From Vampirovibrio chlorellavorus (GTDB lineage: Bacteria; Cyanobacteriota; Vampirovibrionia; Vampirovibrionales; Vampirovibrionaceae), in assembly GCA_003149345.1 (NCBI GenBank), contig QFWI01000011.1:248001-312000 (forward strand): a stretch of 64,000 nt of DNA. Direction: 5' to 3'. Made by a program: the position numbers and the translations under genes. This document shows, one piece after another, positions 51,012-60,133 of this stretch. The stretch's first letter is position 1, and every line of letters begins with the position of its first letter. Under the pieces are notes generated by a model that was not told where the DNA came from, searched no databases, and saw only the letters and a program-made list of their open reading frames with translations.

Positions 51012-52235
51012 CTAGCGAATAAACGGGTTCATGGGACGTTGGGCCATCGGGGGTTGAGGGGCAAATGGGTTAAAGGCAGGCTGAAACGGAACCGCTTGCT
51101 GACGGAAAGTGGGGGCCAGAGTGGGGGCTTGCAGCATCGGGGATTTTTCAGCCACCGGTGGGGATTTTTCCAGCGCAGGCGGGGAGGCCTGCACTTTCAT
51201 GGCCTGCTTTTTCTCGAACTGCTTTTTATTCCAAACCCCGTTAATCCACATGGGGAACCAGCCAATAAAGCCAATTAGCACGGCAAAGCTCAGCATATCG
51301 GACGGCAGGCGCCGCACCTTGGCGTAATTTTCCAAGGCCCCTTTGGCTTGCCCTTGCAAGTGGGTGGCAATCTTCAGGATTCGCTTGGAACCGCTTCCTT
51401 TTCCCAGATCCAAGGCGTTTGCGATACTCTTTTCTACAGTCTCAAATTCCCCAAAGGTCTTTTGGGCTGCATCTAAAGCTGCTTTTTCATCAATGGTAAC
51501 ATCCGGCTTGGGGGCATGATTGGCCACAAAGTCTTTCACGCTCTGCTTCAACTGGCTTAATGCGTCACCAACCCTGACCTTCTCGGATTCTTTTTTCAGA
51601 CTACCCTTGTTCAAGGCCTTGGTGGCCTTTTGCAATTCACTATCACTCAAGGCTTCAATGGCCTTTTGCAGCCCACCATCATTCAAGGCCTCAACGGCCT
51701 TCTGCAAGCCAGTACCGTTGCCTTCCTTCACCACCTGCCACAAGGCTTGAGGGTTATCAATCTTGTAATTTCGAAAATCCGAGTAGCTCAGCACCCCACC
51801 CTCTTTGGGCTTCACCAGATTCACACCGGTGCGGCCCTGCGTGAATTTGCTGACCCCATAAACCAGGGGGGTCAGAGCAAACACAAACAGGGTAATGGCC
51901 GTCAAATCCCGACGTAGTACATCGCCCATCTCCCGGAAGTCGTTATTTTCCTTGCCCCGCTGGTAGGCCCGGTATAAACGGGGGCCCACGGTGCCGGGGT
52001 ACAGCAATAACAACAGGGGCAGGCGGGGGGGCTCTGCCAGCAAGGTCTTAAAACGTCCCAGGGAAATGCTGGTGTACTGGGAGAAATCGGATTTGAGCTG
52101 ATTGCCGATAAACCGGCTTACGTTTTTTCCCAGCTTGGGAGTCAGGCTTTTTTCCGCGTTTTTGGGCAAGTCAAACGCCCACTGGGCGGCCTTGTAAGCA
52201 AACGGGTCACTGGCGCCAAACCGAACCTGGGTCAT
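51012..52235 (-). CDS. Membrane protein of the Pro-rich-tail family (member B), with internal 12-aa repeats
   Basis: A 407-aa protein of unknown function. It begins MTQVRFGASDP, the short V(R/K)FG start shared with the adjacent gene. Hydrophobic stretches are at about 70-83, 112-128 and 318-335; the last contains IGFIGWFPMWINGVWN. The tail from about 345 is rich in Pro, Ala, Gln and Phe (NPFAPQPPMAQRPMNPFIR). The middle is a long charged helical part with three 12-residue repeats. AAGGGGGG precedes the ATG at 52235, which overlaps the previous stop as ATGA, so it is coupled to that gene. Confidence 0.75.
   Translation of the reverse strand: MTQVRFGASDPFAYKAAQWAFDLPKNAEKSLTPKLGKNVSRFIGNQLKSDFSQYTSISLGRFKTLLAEPPRLPLLLLLYPGTVGPRLYRAYQRGKENNDFREMGDVLRRDLTAITLFVFALTPLVYGVSKFTQGRTGVNLVKPKEGGVLSYSDFRNYKIDNPQALWQVVKEGNGTGLQKAVEALNDGGLQKAIEALSDSELQKATKALNKGSLKKESEKVRVGDALSQLKQSVKDFVANHAPKPDVTIDEKAALDAAQKTFGEFETVEKSIANALDLGKGSGSKRILKIATHLQGQAKGALENYAKVRRLPSDMLSFAVLIGFIGWFPMWINGVWNKKQFEKKQAMKVQASPPALEKSPPVAEKSPMLQAPTLAPTFRQQAVPFQPAFNPFAPQPPMAQRPMNPFIR
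51600..51707 (-). repeat. Three in-frame 36-bp repeats inside member B
   Basis: Residues 177-212 read LQKAVEALNDGG, LQKAIEALSDSE and LQKATKALNKGS in tandem, followed by a partial LKK. The exact 12-codon period suggests expansion by unequal pairing or slippage, extending a coiled-coil-like helix. Confidence 0.85.
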
Positions 52236-53728
52236 GCTTGCCCCCCTTCGGCCCACTGCCCCTGAGCTGGGAGCGGATGATAGCCGGGACGTTGCAGGGT
52301 AAACGGGGAGATGCGAGCAGTATTCAGGCTAGCCGGAGCCCCTGCGGCAAAGGCGCTGGCCTGTCCCCAGCGTGAAAAAGCCGGCTCTGCCCCAAATGGC
52401 AAACCGGCTTGAAATGGCAAAGCTGAAGGCTGCTGACAACCAGGGCGCTTATGATTCGGGTGACTTTTACGGGCGGCATCTTCTTCCTTCAACAGGCGAG
52501 TGGCCTGATAGGTGCCGTGATTTTGAGCCCAGAAGGCCAGCTTCACCAGGTAAGCGGCAGTCAGGGAGGTGACCCCGACGCCCATTAACCACTTGGTGCG
52601 AATCAATTGCTTCCAGGTTTTTTCGGTGACATCGCCTACCGCCATTTTGCCTTCCTTCTCCAGGTTGGCCCACAACTTGTTCAGGAAGCCACCGACCCGG
52701 GACACATCATTGCGAATCTCGGCGAAATTGCGTTGCTTCACAAAATCAGCTTCCAGCTTATCCGGGCGATAGGTAAACCAGGCTTTGCCAGTGTTATTCA
52801 AAGGCGTTTCATCCTTAATAACCTCGCCTAGCTTGCCATAAGCGTTCACGCGATACTTGCGGTTAAAATCCCACAGCTGATCTTTCAGCTTATTAAATTC
52901 AGTTTCCGCTTTAGAGGTGGTCTTTTCCCTGCTGAACAGGCGTTTAACACCATTGGAGACACGTTCAGCGCCATTTTGGTCGGCAAAGGCCACAGACTCA
53001 TCCACCTCGGCATTCACCCAGGTTTCAATCAGTTTCTTAATGTCTTTTGCCATGCCCTTGGCCTTATCAGACGTTTTAGCGTCACTGCCTTTCAGGCCGT
53101 TTTTAGCCACCTGCTCAATATCCGCAAACCCCTCACGCAGGTATTGTTTGGTCTCAGCAATCAGGTCGGATTTCTGGGTCAACGTCTTTTTCCCCAAACG
53201 GGCTTGCAATCCCTCACCCAAGCCCTTAATGCTTTCCGCTGGCAACTCTACTGCCGGGCTCAGCGTGGCCCGGTTTAACATGTAGGCCACAGCGGGCACT
53301 GCCAACAAGCCAGGGCCGGTGGCGATTTCTCGTTTGGTGCCCTCGTAAAAATTGACCCAGTTCAAGCCCTTCCAGTTCCCGGACAGCCAGGCGCCTACCT
53401 GCTCCCGGAACGGCTTGTTTTTAACCGCCGGATCCTGGCCGGGATCGTAGGGCACCTTACCCTCTTGTAGAGACGTCCAAACCCGGGGCAGCCACATGGC
53501 AATCATGTCCTGGGCCAGGAAACTCCACAGGAAAACCTCGGTAATGTTCTGGAACGTGTTGACCGACCCGTTCAACAGGGCGCCCCCAAATTTCACGCTG
53601 CCCGCAGTGCCACCCTTGGACGTTGGCGGGGGCGTTTGTGCCATTCTCCTGTCTGCGGCCTTTGGGCGCGCGGCAGGGGGCAGGTGATGGGGAGGCTTGT
53701 TGCCTCCATGTCCAACCGGTTGGGTCAT
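52232..53728 (-). CDS. Membrane protein of the Pro-rich-tail family (member C)
   Basis: A 498-aa protein of unknown function. The N-terminus is rich in Pro and basic residues, then comes the SVKFGGALLNG start motif. Hydrophobic segments lie at about 62-82, 148-162 and 404-425 (WLMGVGVTSLTAAYLVKLAF). The 240 residues between are charged and helical (QYLREGFADIEQVAKNGLKG and AETEFNKLKDQLWDFNRKY). The tail is rich in Pro, Ala, Gly and Gln. It is the first gene of a minus-strand pair with member B and is divergent from members D and E. No enzyme motif is visible. Confidence 0.75.
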   Translation of the reverse strand: MTQPVGHGGNKPPHHLPPAARPKAADRRMAQTPPPTSKGGTAGSVKFGGALLNGSVNTFQNITEVFLWSFLAQDMIAMWLPRVWTSLQEGKVPYDPGQDPAVKNKPFREQVGAWLSGNWKGLNWVNFYEGTKREIATGPGLLAVPAVAYMLNRATLSPAVELPAESIKGLGEGLQARLGKKTLTQKSDLIAETKQYLREGFADIEQVAKNGLKGSDAKTSDKAKGMAKDIKKLIETWVNAEVDESVAFADQNGAERVSNGVKRLFSREKTTSKAETEFNKLKDQLWDFNRKYRVNAYGKLGEVIKDETPLNNTGKAWFTYRPDKLEADFVKQRNFAEIRNDVSRVGGFLNKLWANLEKEGKMAVGDVTEKTWKQLIRTKWLMGVGVTSLTAAYLVKLAFWAQNHGTYQATRLLKEEDAARKSHPNHKRPGCQQPSALPFQAGLPFGAEPAFSRWGQASAFAAGAPASLNTARISPFTLQRPGYHPLPAQGQWAEGGQA

Positions 53729-53987
53729 CGTTGAGAATTACACATCCACTTGGGAAAAATACTGACTGAAATCCGAGGTGAGTCTATAAAAGAGAGTCAA
53801 CATGATCTGGTGCTAGCTTGTTAAGAAATGTGAATGAGGTTTTTTCGGTGAATGAACTGGTTTAATCTTAATCAGTCCAGGGTGATAAACCCCTATAAAT
53901 GTAACACTTATTAACAAACTAACACGCATGTCCCTGCTTGGTTTTAATACTAGCGGATAGTGTTCTTCTTAACTGTACGTAAGACTG
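53729..53987. promoter_or_regulatory. Divergent AT-rich promoter region of the membrane-protein cluster
   Basis: About 260 AT-rich bases sit between the two oppositely transcribed pairs of the family. TATAAA and related -10-like boxes occur (for example near 53896), but none has a convincing -35 partner. A shared region suggests joint control of both pairs. Confidence 0.45.
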
Positions 53988-55451
53988 ATGGTAATGGAAG
54001 CAAAACCAATCACGCTATACTCCCATTCCAGCCGCCAGTACCGAAAGCCCAGTCAACCGTCCACTCCCAAGTTCTCGGGTCTGGTTGATGGTTTTTCCAA
54101 TCTGATCGGTTTTGTTGACAGCAATCGGCTGCTTGAGCTGATGGCCTCCGACGGGATTGGCATGATTGTGCCCCGTACCGCCCTGGCCTACCATAAACGG
54201 GGGGCGGATGACGGTCGGGAAACCTTCCTGCGGGAATTTTCAGGCTTGGTGGGGAATGTCCTTATCACTGGCTGGTTTGGCTGGGGCATGCTCAAGATAC
54301 TGGGCAACCGGGTGAATGGCTACAACCCGCATGGGCTTCCGCTGGATGCCCACATTAACGCCGCCAACCTGAACGCCTTTAACCAGCTGTATCAGTCCGC
54401 CTTGGCAGAGAAACTGGACGCAGGCCAGGCGCGAAAGGACTTTGTGAAAAAAGTGCTGGGTTCCCTGGTGTCCGACAACCCGCAGTTTATGTGGGCGGCC
54501 CAGCGAGAGAGCCTGGAAAAAATCGAAGACCCTGAAAAGCGCCGTCAATTTTTAAAGGCTAATCTAACCAAAATATTAGGGGAAGAGGCCGCTGACGCAG
54601 AAATCGAAAAGCTGGGTGGCACCCTGACCGACAATCAGCTGGAGGCCTTGGGAAAAAAGCTGGAAGCCCGCAACGGAAAACTCTCCCCGGACGCCTGCAA
54701 CGAGCTAGCCCAGTTCTTTGAACCTAAGGGAACTGTCCCTGACAAGCCTGATTGTGGAACCCTGAAACTGGATGAAGCCGCTGAACAGCGTATTCAACAA
54801 TTTGAAAAGGATCCCGCTTACGGTGACCTGGCCAAAAAGCTGAAAGATAAAGACTACCGGCAAAAAATGCTTCAGCAAGCCCGACTTAGCCTGTACCAGG
54901 ATTCCAAACAGGGGACGGAAACCTTTGTGAAACTGGTGAACAAAAAGGCGCTGGACTACGGAGTGACCGGCACCGTTCACATCACTGAGGGCCAACAGCG
55001 TCTGTCCGGCTTTCAGAGCCGCAAAAATGTCCTTCGGGAGCTGAAGTATTACCTGGAGCATTATGTTGACCGGGCCACCCACGAATCGAAGGGCGATGTG
55101 GCGGTGTTGGAGAACAAACTGTTTGGGCGGGCCAAGTCCGGCTTTTTGCACCAGCTATTTCCCAAGGCGGAAGATGGCTTGATCACGGCTGCCGTGAAGC
55201 ACAAGCATGCCCTGACCTGGATTCCATTGGCTTTATCTTTAGGCGCGGCGGGTCTTTTTACCTTTTATAACCAGTATATTACCGCCCAAAAACATGGGGG
55301 GCGCATGTTCTTCCCCGGAGAAGGCAATTTACAGGCCTTGGCAGGCCAGCAGAAATCGGCCTTGCTGCCGCCCTCCGCTCCCCCGCACCATAATTTCCGG
55401 CCCACCGCAGGGTTTCAGCAAACCCCCGTGAGTGGAGGGATTTTGGCATGA
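53988..55451 (+). CDS. Membrane protein of the Pro-rich-tail family (member D)
   Basis: A 487-aa protein of unknown function. PKFSGLVDGFSNLIGF near the start is the counterpart of the V(R/K)FG motif. The block GIGMIVPRTALAYHKRGADD, followed by REFSGLVGNVLITGWFGWGM, recalls a weaker pattern in members B and C (aromatic-rich helix, PR pair, then a charged stretch and a Gly-rich helix). The middle (about 120-390) is long, charged and helical. One C-terminal membrane helix (about 408-428, WIPLALSLGAAGLFTFYNQY) is followed by a Pro/His-rich tail. Its stop overlaps the next start as ATGA. Confidence 0.77.
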   Translation: MVMEAKPITLYSHSSRQYRKPSQPSTPKFSGLVDGFSNLIGFVDSNRLLELMASDGIGMIVPRTALAYHKRGADDGRETFLREFSGLVGNVLITGWFGWGMLKILGNRVNGYNPHGLPLDAHINAANLNAFNQLYQSALAEKLDAGQARKDFVKKVLGSLVSDNPQFMWAAQRESLEKIEDPEKRRQFLKANLTKILGEEAADAEIEKLGGTLTDNQLEALGKKLEARNGKLSPDACNELAQFFEPKGTVPDKPDCGTLKLDEAAEQRIQQFEKDPAYGDLAKKLKDKDYRQKMLQQARLSLYQDSKQGTETFVKLVNKKALDYGVTGTVHITEGQQRLSGFQSRKNVLRELKYYLEHYVDRATHESKGDVAVLENKLFGRAKSGFLHQLFPKAEDGLITAAVKHKHALTWIPLALSLGAAGLFTFYNQYITAQKHGGRMFFPGEGNLQALAGQQKSALLPPSAPPHHNFRPTAGFQQTPVSGGILA

Positions 55452-56296
55452 TGCAGACACTTCGTTCGCGCTTTCGCAGTGACGCTCCTGCTCCAGCCGC
55501 TCAGCACAGCGTGACCACCCCTACGCCCAGGGCAGCGGCGATTCCACCCAATAGCGCGGCACCGCTTAAACTGAAACAAACACCCCCCGCTATTGGCAAA
55601 GCGCTGCGGTATTTTGACTTTCGGGATTTGGGTTTTTCCCAGGTCGGGCAAATCCAGCTGGTGTATGCCGGTTGCATTTTATGGCGGCTGATTGCCGCTA
55701 ACGAACGGCGTAAAGCCAGTCCCTCCCAAAGCTGGAACGAAATTCGGGAAAGCGCCTTGCGAGATTCGGTGGGCTATGCTTTCTGGTTTTTTGGCACCCC
55801 CACGCTTCAACGGCTATATCTCAAAGTTTTTCCGCCCCAGGAGATGGAAAAAGCCTTGATTCAGCCCACCCGTAACCAGGAAACCGGGCTTTGGGCCACC
55901 GTTAAAAAGTGGAACCCCATTTCTGGTTACGCTATCCCCTCCAGTGAGCAGGTGCGGGACATGAAAACCCAGGCTATCGATCGGCTGAAAACAGCCAGCA
56001 TTGATAACAGCAGTGAGAACTTTCAGCGGGTTGAAAAGTATTATAAGAAGCTGTTACACCATCGGAACATGGCCACCGGGGTGGGTTTGCTCTCCACCAT
56101 CGGTCTGCTAGGGATTGGCATCAACTATCTCAATTTCTACCTGACCCAAAAAAATGTGAAAGAGCGTGAGCTGGCACTGCTGAAGCCCCCATTTCCCCGT
56201 CCGCCCCAACTACCCAGGTTTCAGCCCATTGTGTCGGCAGCTCCTGTATCGATGAATCAGGCGCCCAACGGTTTACCCCTGCAACAACAAGGCTAG
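55448..56296 (+). CDS. Membrane protein of the Pro-rich-tail family (member E)
   Basis: A 282-aa protein, the shortest of the group. A Pro/Ala-rich start leads to hydrophobic stretches at about 66-80 (VGQIQLVYAGCILWRL) and 105-120. A short helical middle follows, then a C-terminal helix at about 218-238 (GLLSTIGLLGIGINYLNFYL) and the Pro-rich tail PRPPQLPRFQ. It is coupled to member D and converges with cdaA, whose stop lies 41 bases away. No known domain was recognised. Confidence 0.75.
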   Translation: MMQTLRSRFRSDAPAPAAQHSVTTPTPRAAAIPPNSAAPLKLKQTPPAIGKALRYFDFRDLGFSQVGQIQLVYAGCILWRLIAANERRKASPSQSWNEIRESALRDSVGYAFWFFGTPTLQRLYLKVFPPQEMEKALIQPTRNQETGLWATVKKWNPISGYAIPSSEQVRDMKTQAIDRLKTASIDNSSENFQRVEKYYKKLLHHRNMATGVGLLSTIGLLGIGINYLNFYLTQKNVKERELALLKPPFPRPPQLPRFQPIVSAAPVSMNQAPNGLPLQQQG

Positions 56297-56337
56297 CGGC
56301 AAAACGAGATGATGGCAAAAGGGGCAAGGCTGCCAGA

Positions 56338-57321
56338 TTAATGTCCGGTGCCGGACTTGGGTTTACTGCCCGTTGAGGGCGTGTTTTTTCCCTGGAAAAT
56401 CTTTTGCAAGGGGCCGGGCGAGGCCTCCCCCCCAAACAACCCGGATAACTTTTCTCCCAGCGGCACTTTTTTTTCATCGGGGCGCTCCACGGAGACCGCG
56501 TACCAACGAGCCAGTGCTTTTCGCAATTCCTCGGCATTGGCCATTTTTTCCAGTTTACCGTCCTGAACCAGGGAAATAGAGCCTGTTTCCTCGGAAATCA
56601 CGATGCATCGACTATCGGAAATCTCGGTGAGGCCAATGGCGGCCCGGTGCCGGGTGCCATACTGCCAGCTTAGCTTGGGATCTTCCGTTAAAGGCAGCAG
56701 TACACCTGCGGCCACTACTCGGTTATTGGTGCCAATCAGCACAGCCCCATCATGCAAGGGCGTGTTATGGTGAAAAATGGTCAGCATCAGCTCGGTACTG
56801 AGTTTAGCATCCAGGGCTGTGCCCATTTCCAGGTAATCGCCACCGTGGCTATTGGGAGATTCAAGCACAATCAGGGCTCCCCGCTTGGCTTTGCTGAGAA
56901 AGCGGACGGTTTCGGTTAACTCGTGAATCAGGTATTCCGCTTTGGACTCTTCGGGGGACTGAGTGGCCGTACTGCCACCAAACAATTCGCCCTGGCCCAA
57001 AAACAGGAGCATCCGACGTAATTCGGGCTGAAAAATAACAATCAGGCCGATAAAGAGGATTTGAATGGTGGCGGCAAAAATGTTTTCCAGCATGGGCATA
57101 TGGAAAATATTGGCCAGCCACCACATGCCCACAAACAGCATCAGCATAATGAACAGCCCTTTCAGGAGCTGCTCGGCCTGGCTTTTGCGAATAAAGCGCA
57201 CGTAAACGTAATAGATGATACCCGTCAGGATGGCGATCTGAGCCAGCACCTTTACCACAGGCAAGACGGCCTGTTGGTCAGGGGCCCACTGCTGGATTAT
57301 CCATTCCATCATCTGTCTCAA
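56338..57321 (-). CDS. cdaA: Diadenylate cyclase CdaA (c-di-AMP synthase)
   Basis: A 327-aa enzyme with three N-terminal membrane helices (about 20-95) and a DAC domain. The catalytic DGA motif is at 191-193 (LHDGAVLIG) and RHR at 224-226 (YGTRHRAAIGL), with ESPNSHGGDYLEMGTALDAK and the SEETGSISLVQDG end. It condenses two ATP to c-di-AMP, which controls potassium and osmolyte uptake and cell-wall balance in many bacteria, including cyanobacteria. No cdaR/ybbR or glmM partner lies next to it here; instead it adjoins the membrane-protein cluster. Confidence 0.95.
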   Translation of the reverse strand: MRQMMEWIIQQWAPDQQAVLPVVKVLAQIAILTGIIYYVYVRFIRKSQAEQLLKGLFIMLMLFVGMWWLANIFHMPMLENIFAATIQILFIGLIVIFQPELRRMLLFLGQGELFGGSTATQSPEESKAEYLIHELTETVRFLSKAKRGALIVLESPNSHGGDYLEMGTALDAKLSTELMLTIFHHNTPLHDGAVLIGTNNRVVAAGVLLPLTEDPKLSWQYGTRHRAAIGLTEISDSRCIVISEETGSISLVQDGKLEKMANAEELRKALARWYAVSVERPDEKKVPLGEKLSGLFGGEASPGPLQKIFQGKNTPSTGSKPKSGTGH

Positions 57322-57665
57322 CTTACCAATGTTGCTGCTTTAGAGGGTATCGTAGACCGTGGCTTGCAAACGACCTGGATATAAACCCGACTCACTTGGA
57401 ATACGGCCTGTGTGCTATAAAGTTTCAAAGCCTGGGTGTTTTCAGGTAAGCGTCATTAAATCGCGTCTTGGATTTGCCCAAGAGACACACCGTTTCAGAA
57501 AAAAAGCCCTTGATTCATTGATCAAGAACAATCTTTCTTTATTTTAACGCATATCGCATCGGGTTGCGATCCAGCACAGCATTTTTCCAGCATTTAACTC
57601 AGCGTTTTTTGTTCAAACGCGGAATGAAACCACTGGCGCGGTAAAAAGGGCCGAGACTGTGCTGT
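57322..57665. other. Intergenic region between cdaA and lysA, no gene seen
   Basis: About 340 bases contain only short dyads, such as ATCGCA/TGCGAT near 57550 and CTTGAT/ATCAAG near 57510. I see no ribosome site with a sensible frame. It lies upstream of cdaA on the minus strand and downstream of lysA, so it should hold the cdaA promoter. Confidence 0.45.
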
Positions 57666-59066
57666 TCAGGCTGGCGTTGCTGAGGTCTCGTTCACCCGGC
57701 GCAGGTGAGCCGGAATGAGGTCTTGCTGAATAATGGTGTCGTAGGTTTCCCGTTGAACCAGCACATGCGCTTTGCCTCCACTCACCAACACCACAGCCGG
57801 TCGGGGAAAGCGGTTGTAGTTAGAAGCCATGCTGTAGTTGTAGGCGCCTGTGCCAAATACCACCAGCACATCGCCATTCTCGATGCGGGGCACTGGCAGG
57901 CCCTTGATTAAAATATCGCCAGATTCGCAGTATTTGCCCACAATGCTGACGGTTTCTTCCACTGGAGCGCCGACTTTGTTGGCGACCAGGGCGGAATATT
58001 GCGCCTGATAGAGGGCCGGACGAATATTGTCTCCCATTCCCCCATCAACCGCTACATATTTGCGGACACCGGGCACATCCTTCATACTGCCCACGGAATA
58101 CAGGGTCATTCCGGCGGTGGCAATCATGCTGCGGCCCGGCTCCATCAGCAATCGGGGTAAGGGGTAGTTCAGCCGCTTGGCATAGGTCGCTAACTTCTCA
58201 GCAATGCGGGCCACCGCTTCCGGTACCGCTGGCGGATCATCCTGTCCGGTGTAGGTAATGCCCAAGCCACCACCCACATCAATATCTTCCAGTACCAGTC
58301 CGTTATACTGTTCACGGATGTTGTAGTAAATATTCATCATGACTTCGATGAGGTCTTCGTAGGGTTTCACCTCAAAAATCTGGGAACCGATGTGCGCATG
58401 CAACCCCTTGAGGGTGATGGTTTCCCGGAATTCTTCCAGAATTCGCTCAATTGCTACCGGTAACTGGCTTAAATCGAAGCCGAACTTGCTGTCCACATGG
58501 CCGGTTTTAATGTAATCGTGGGTGTGGCATTCAATACCGGGGGTAATGCGCAGCAGTACATCGACTTTTTTGCCTTTGGCGGCGGCAATTTTATGGATAA
58601 ACTCCAAGTCCTGAAAATTATCGGCGGAAATGCGGCCAATTTCGTGGTGAATAGCCAATTCCAGTTCCTGAGCGGTTTTGTTATTACCGTTAAACAGCAC
58701 CCGCTCCATGGGGAAACCCGCTTGAATGGCCGTGTACAGTTCCCCACCAGAGACCACGTCCAGCCCCATGCCGCACTGTTCCATCAGCTTGACCAGCCCC
58801 ATATTCATATTGGCCTTGCAGGCATAAAGCGGCAAACTAGCGCCAGGATAGGCCGTTGCCAGGGTTTGGGTATAGGCTTTGGCGGCGGCCCGAATGGTGG
58901 CTTCATCCAGTACGAACAGGGGGGTGCCATGGGTGCGGGCCAGCTCTACCAGATTCACTCCGCCCACCAGAGGTTGATTGGTGTCATCCAGGGCATAAGT
59001 TATGGGCTTGAGGGAGGTGTTGGGCGCTGGTTGTTCCAGATCGCCCGGGAAGAAAGCGCTGCTCAT
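57666..59066 (-). CDS. lysA: Diaminopimelate decarboxylase LysA
   Basis: A 466-aa PLP enzyme for the last step of lysine synthesis. PLYACKANMNMGLVKLMEQC has the PLP-binding Lys, then GMGLDVVSGGELYTAIQAGF, RITPGIECHTHDYIKTGHVD, HAHIGSQIFE, the DVGGGLGITYTG loop, EPGRSMIATAGMTLYSVGSM and the catalytic KYCESGDIL and GTGAYNYSMASNYN. The order and spacing match LysA rather than ornithine decarboxylase. AAAAAGGA lies 9 bases before the ATG at 59066. It is a single gene. Confidence 0.96.
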   Translation of the reverse strand: MSSAFFPGDLEQPAPNTSLKPITYALDDTNQPLVGGVNLVELARTHGTPLFVLDEATIRAAAKAYTQTLATAYPGASLPLYACKANMNMGLVKLMEQCGMGLDVVSGGELYTAIQAGFPMERVLFNGNNKTAQELELAIHHEIGRISADNFQDLEFIHKIAAAKGKKVDVLLRITPGIECHTHDYIKTGHVDSKFGFDLSQLPVAIERILEEFRETITLKGLHAHIGSQIFEVKPYEDLIEVMMNIYYNIREQYNGLVLEDIDVGGGLGITYTGQDDPPAVPEAVARIAEKLATYAKRLNYPLPRLLMEPGRSMIATAGMTLYSVGSMKDVPGVRKYVAVDGGMGDNIRPALYQAQYSALVANKVGAPVEETVSIVGKYCESGDILIKGLPVPRIENGDVLVVFGTGAYNYSMASNYNRFPRPAVVLVSGGKAHVLVQRETYDTIIQQDLIPAHLRRVNETSATPA

Positions 59067-59215
59067 GTGCAATCCTTTTTGGGTGAAAGGGGGAAAGTGC
59101 TTTCATTATGCCCCATGAAGATGGGCTTGTAAATTTGAGCCAATCGACTCTCGTCTGTCATGGGTATAAAGCGAGGAACTTCCGGCAAGCGGCTTTAATA
59201 ATGCTTTAATAATTA

Positions 59216-59358
59216 GGTAAGGCTGCCTTCACAACACGTTTGCAAAACTGCCTACAGCTCAGACAAGCCGAGGAATAGCTTCTGGCAAGATTTGCCAAGG
59301 CTTCTTTTTAACTCGCTGTACTCAAGCAGTGACAATGTGTTGTGAAGGCAGCCTTGCC
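59216..59358. mobile_element. Miniature inverted-repeat element, copy 2 (uninterrupted)
   Basis: A 143-bp unit with terminal inverted repeats containing AAGGCTGCCTTCACAACA. It matches the outer parts of the element at 42176, including the internal hairpin TGGCAA/TTGCCA and the shared CTCGCTGTACTCAA segment. It lacks the 139-bp nested unit and joins CAGCT directly to CAGACAA. It has no coding capacity. Confidence 0.78.
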
Positions 59359-60061
59359 TTGAATAAACTGGAATTTTAAATGAATGCCATTTTCCCGGTG
59401 GAATGGTTTTTGGACGTATTGTTCTTCTCTTCTTAGAGAAATGTTGGCTCAGATGTATAGGGGGGATTGTTTCCCACTGGCCAGTATGGGGATTTAAATG
59501 CCCTTGTAATACAACAACATTGTCGTTTGCCACAAGTCGAAGTAAGCGCAGAATTCTTGCAGTGCTGTGTAAAAAAAAGGGTCTTATTTTCGGTTGAGGT
59601 GGAATTAAATTTGATTGTGTCGGAATTAAAATAGATGCCAGAGTAATTCCCACTTGGCTCATCACATATCGCCTCAGAAATCGGGTGCGTATGGGAGGAG
59701 CTGCCTCATGATTTCCCTCCACATAGCACGGTTTAAGAATATTTTGCCGATTATAGCCGAGACGGCGCCTGGCAAAACATCCATGATCGATTATGGAATC
59801 GTGTGCGACAAAAGGCAGGAAAAAGGATGCAACCGACTATTGGTTGAGCTGTATGCCGCTTTTCTGGCATTCGTGTTTTTGATGAGGTCAAAATTGTCTC
59901 GCTCAGGTTGTTGTAGCGCTTCTGTAATTTGATTGAAGGCCTTTGGCCAGAGGGGAATCGCTTCAGGATGAGTTTGCTGCGTTTTGGGCGTTAATGCGTC
60001 CAGATTTCGCCGGGGGTGACAAGAAATTTTACACTGTAGGCCTGTACTTTGAAGCCAATTG
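59359..60061. other. Long AT-rich intergenic region before the sugar cluster
   Basis: About 700 bases between the repeat and asnB carry one possible small gene (listed at 59708) and otherwise no supported frame. GC drops here relative to the first 59 kb and stays lower through asnB and the two epimerase genes, consistent with the edge of an exchanged surface-polysaccharide island. Confidence 0.5.
59708..59932 (+). CDS. Possible small membrane protein (74 aa)
   Basis: The frame starting MISLHIARFKNILPIIAE has a strong GGGAGGAG site 7 bases before the ATG, the main reason to list it. Near the C-terminus a hydrophobic stretch (LLVELYAAFLAFVFLM, about 43-58) could span a membrane, followed by basic and Cys residues. 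I recognise no family. It lies alone in the region before asnB and may equally be a chance frame. Confidence 0.3.
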   Translation: MISLHIARFKNILPIIAETAPGKTSMIDYGIVCDKRQEKGCNRLLVELYAAFLAFVFLMRSKLSRSGCCSASVI

Positions 60062-60070
60062 TGCTATACT
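60062..60070 (+). promoter_or_regulatory. Extended -10 promoter upstream of asnB
   Basis: TGCTATACT (TG plus a -10 hexamer with five of six consensus bases) lies 64 bases before the asnB ATG. No good -35 is present, as is normal for extended -10 promoters. Confidence 0.5.
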
Positions 60071-60133
60071 CGTTGCCCAGATGTTCCGTCAGGCAGCTGA
60101 GTTAAAGTATTATTTTATTTTTGTTAGGACGAT

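Noticed and set aside
59252..59722. A 156-codon minus-strand frame across the second miniature repeat
   Set aside because: It runs through the repeat's inverted arm, has no ribosome site and no protein-like pattern.
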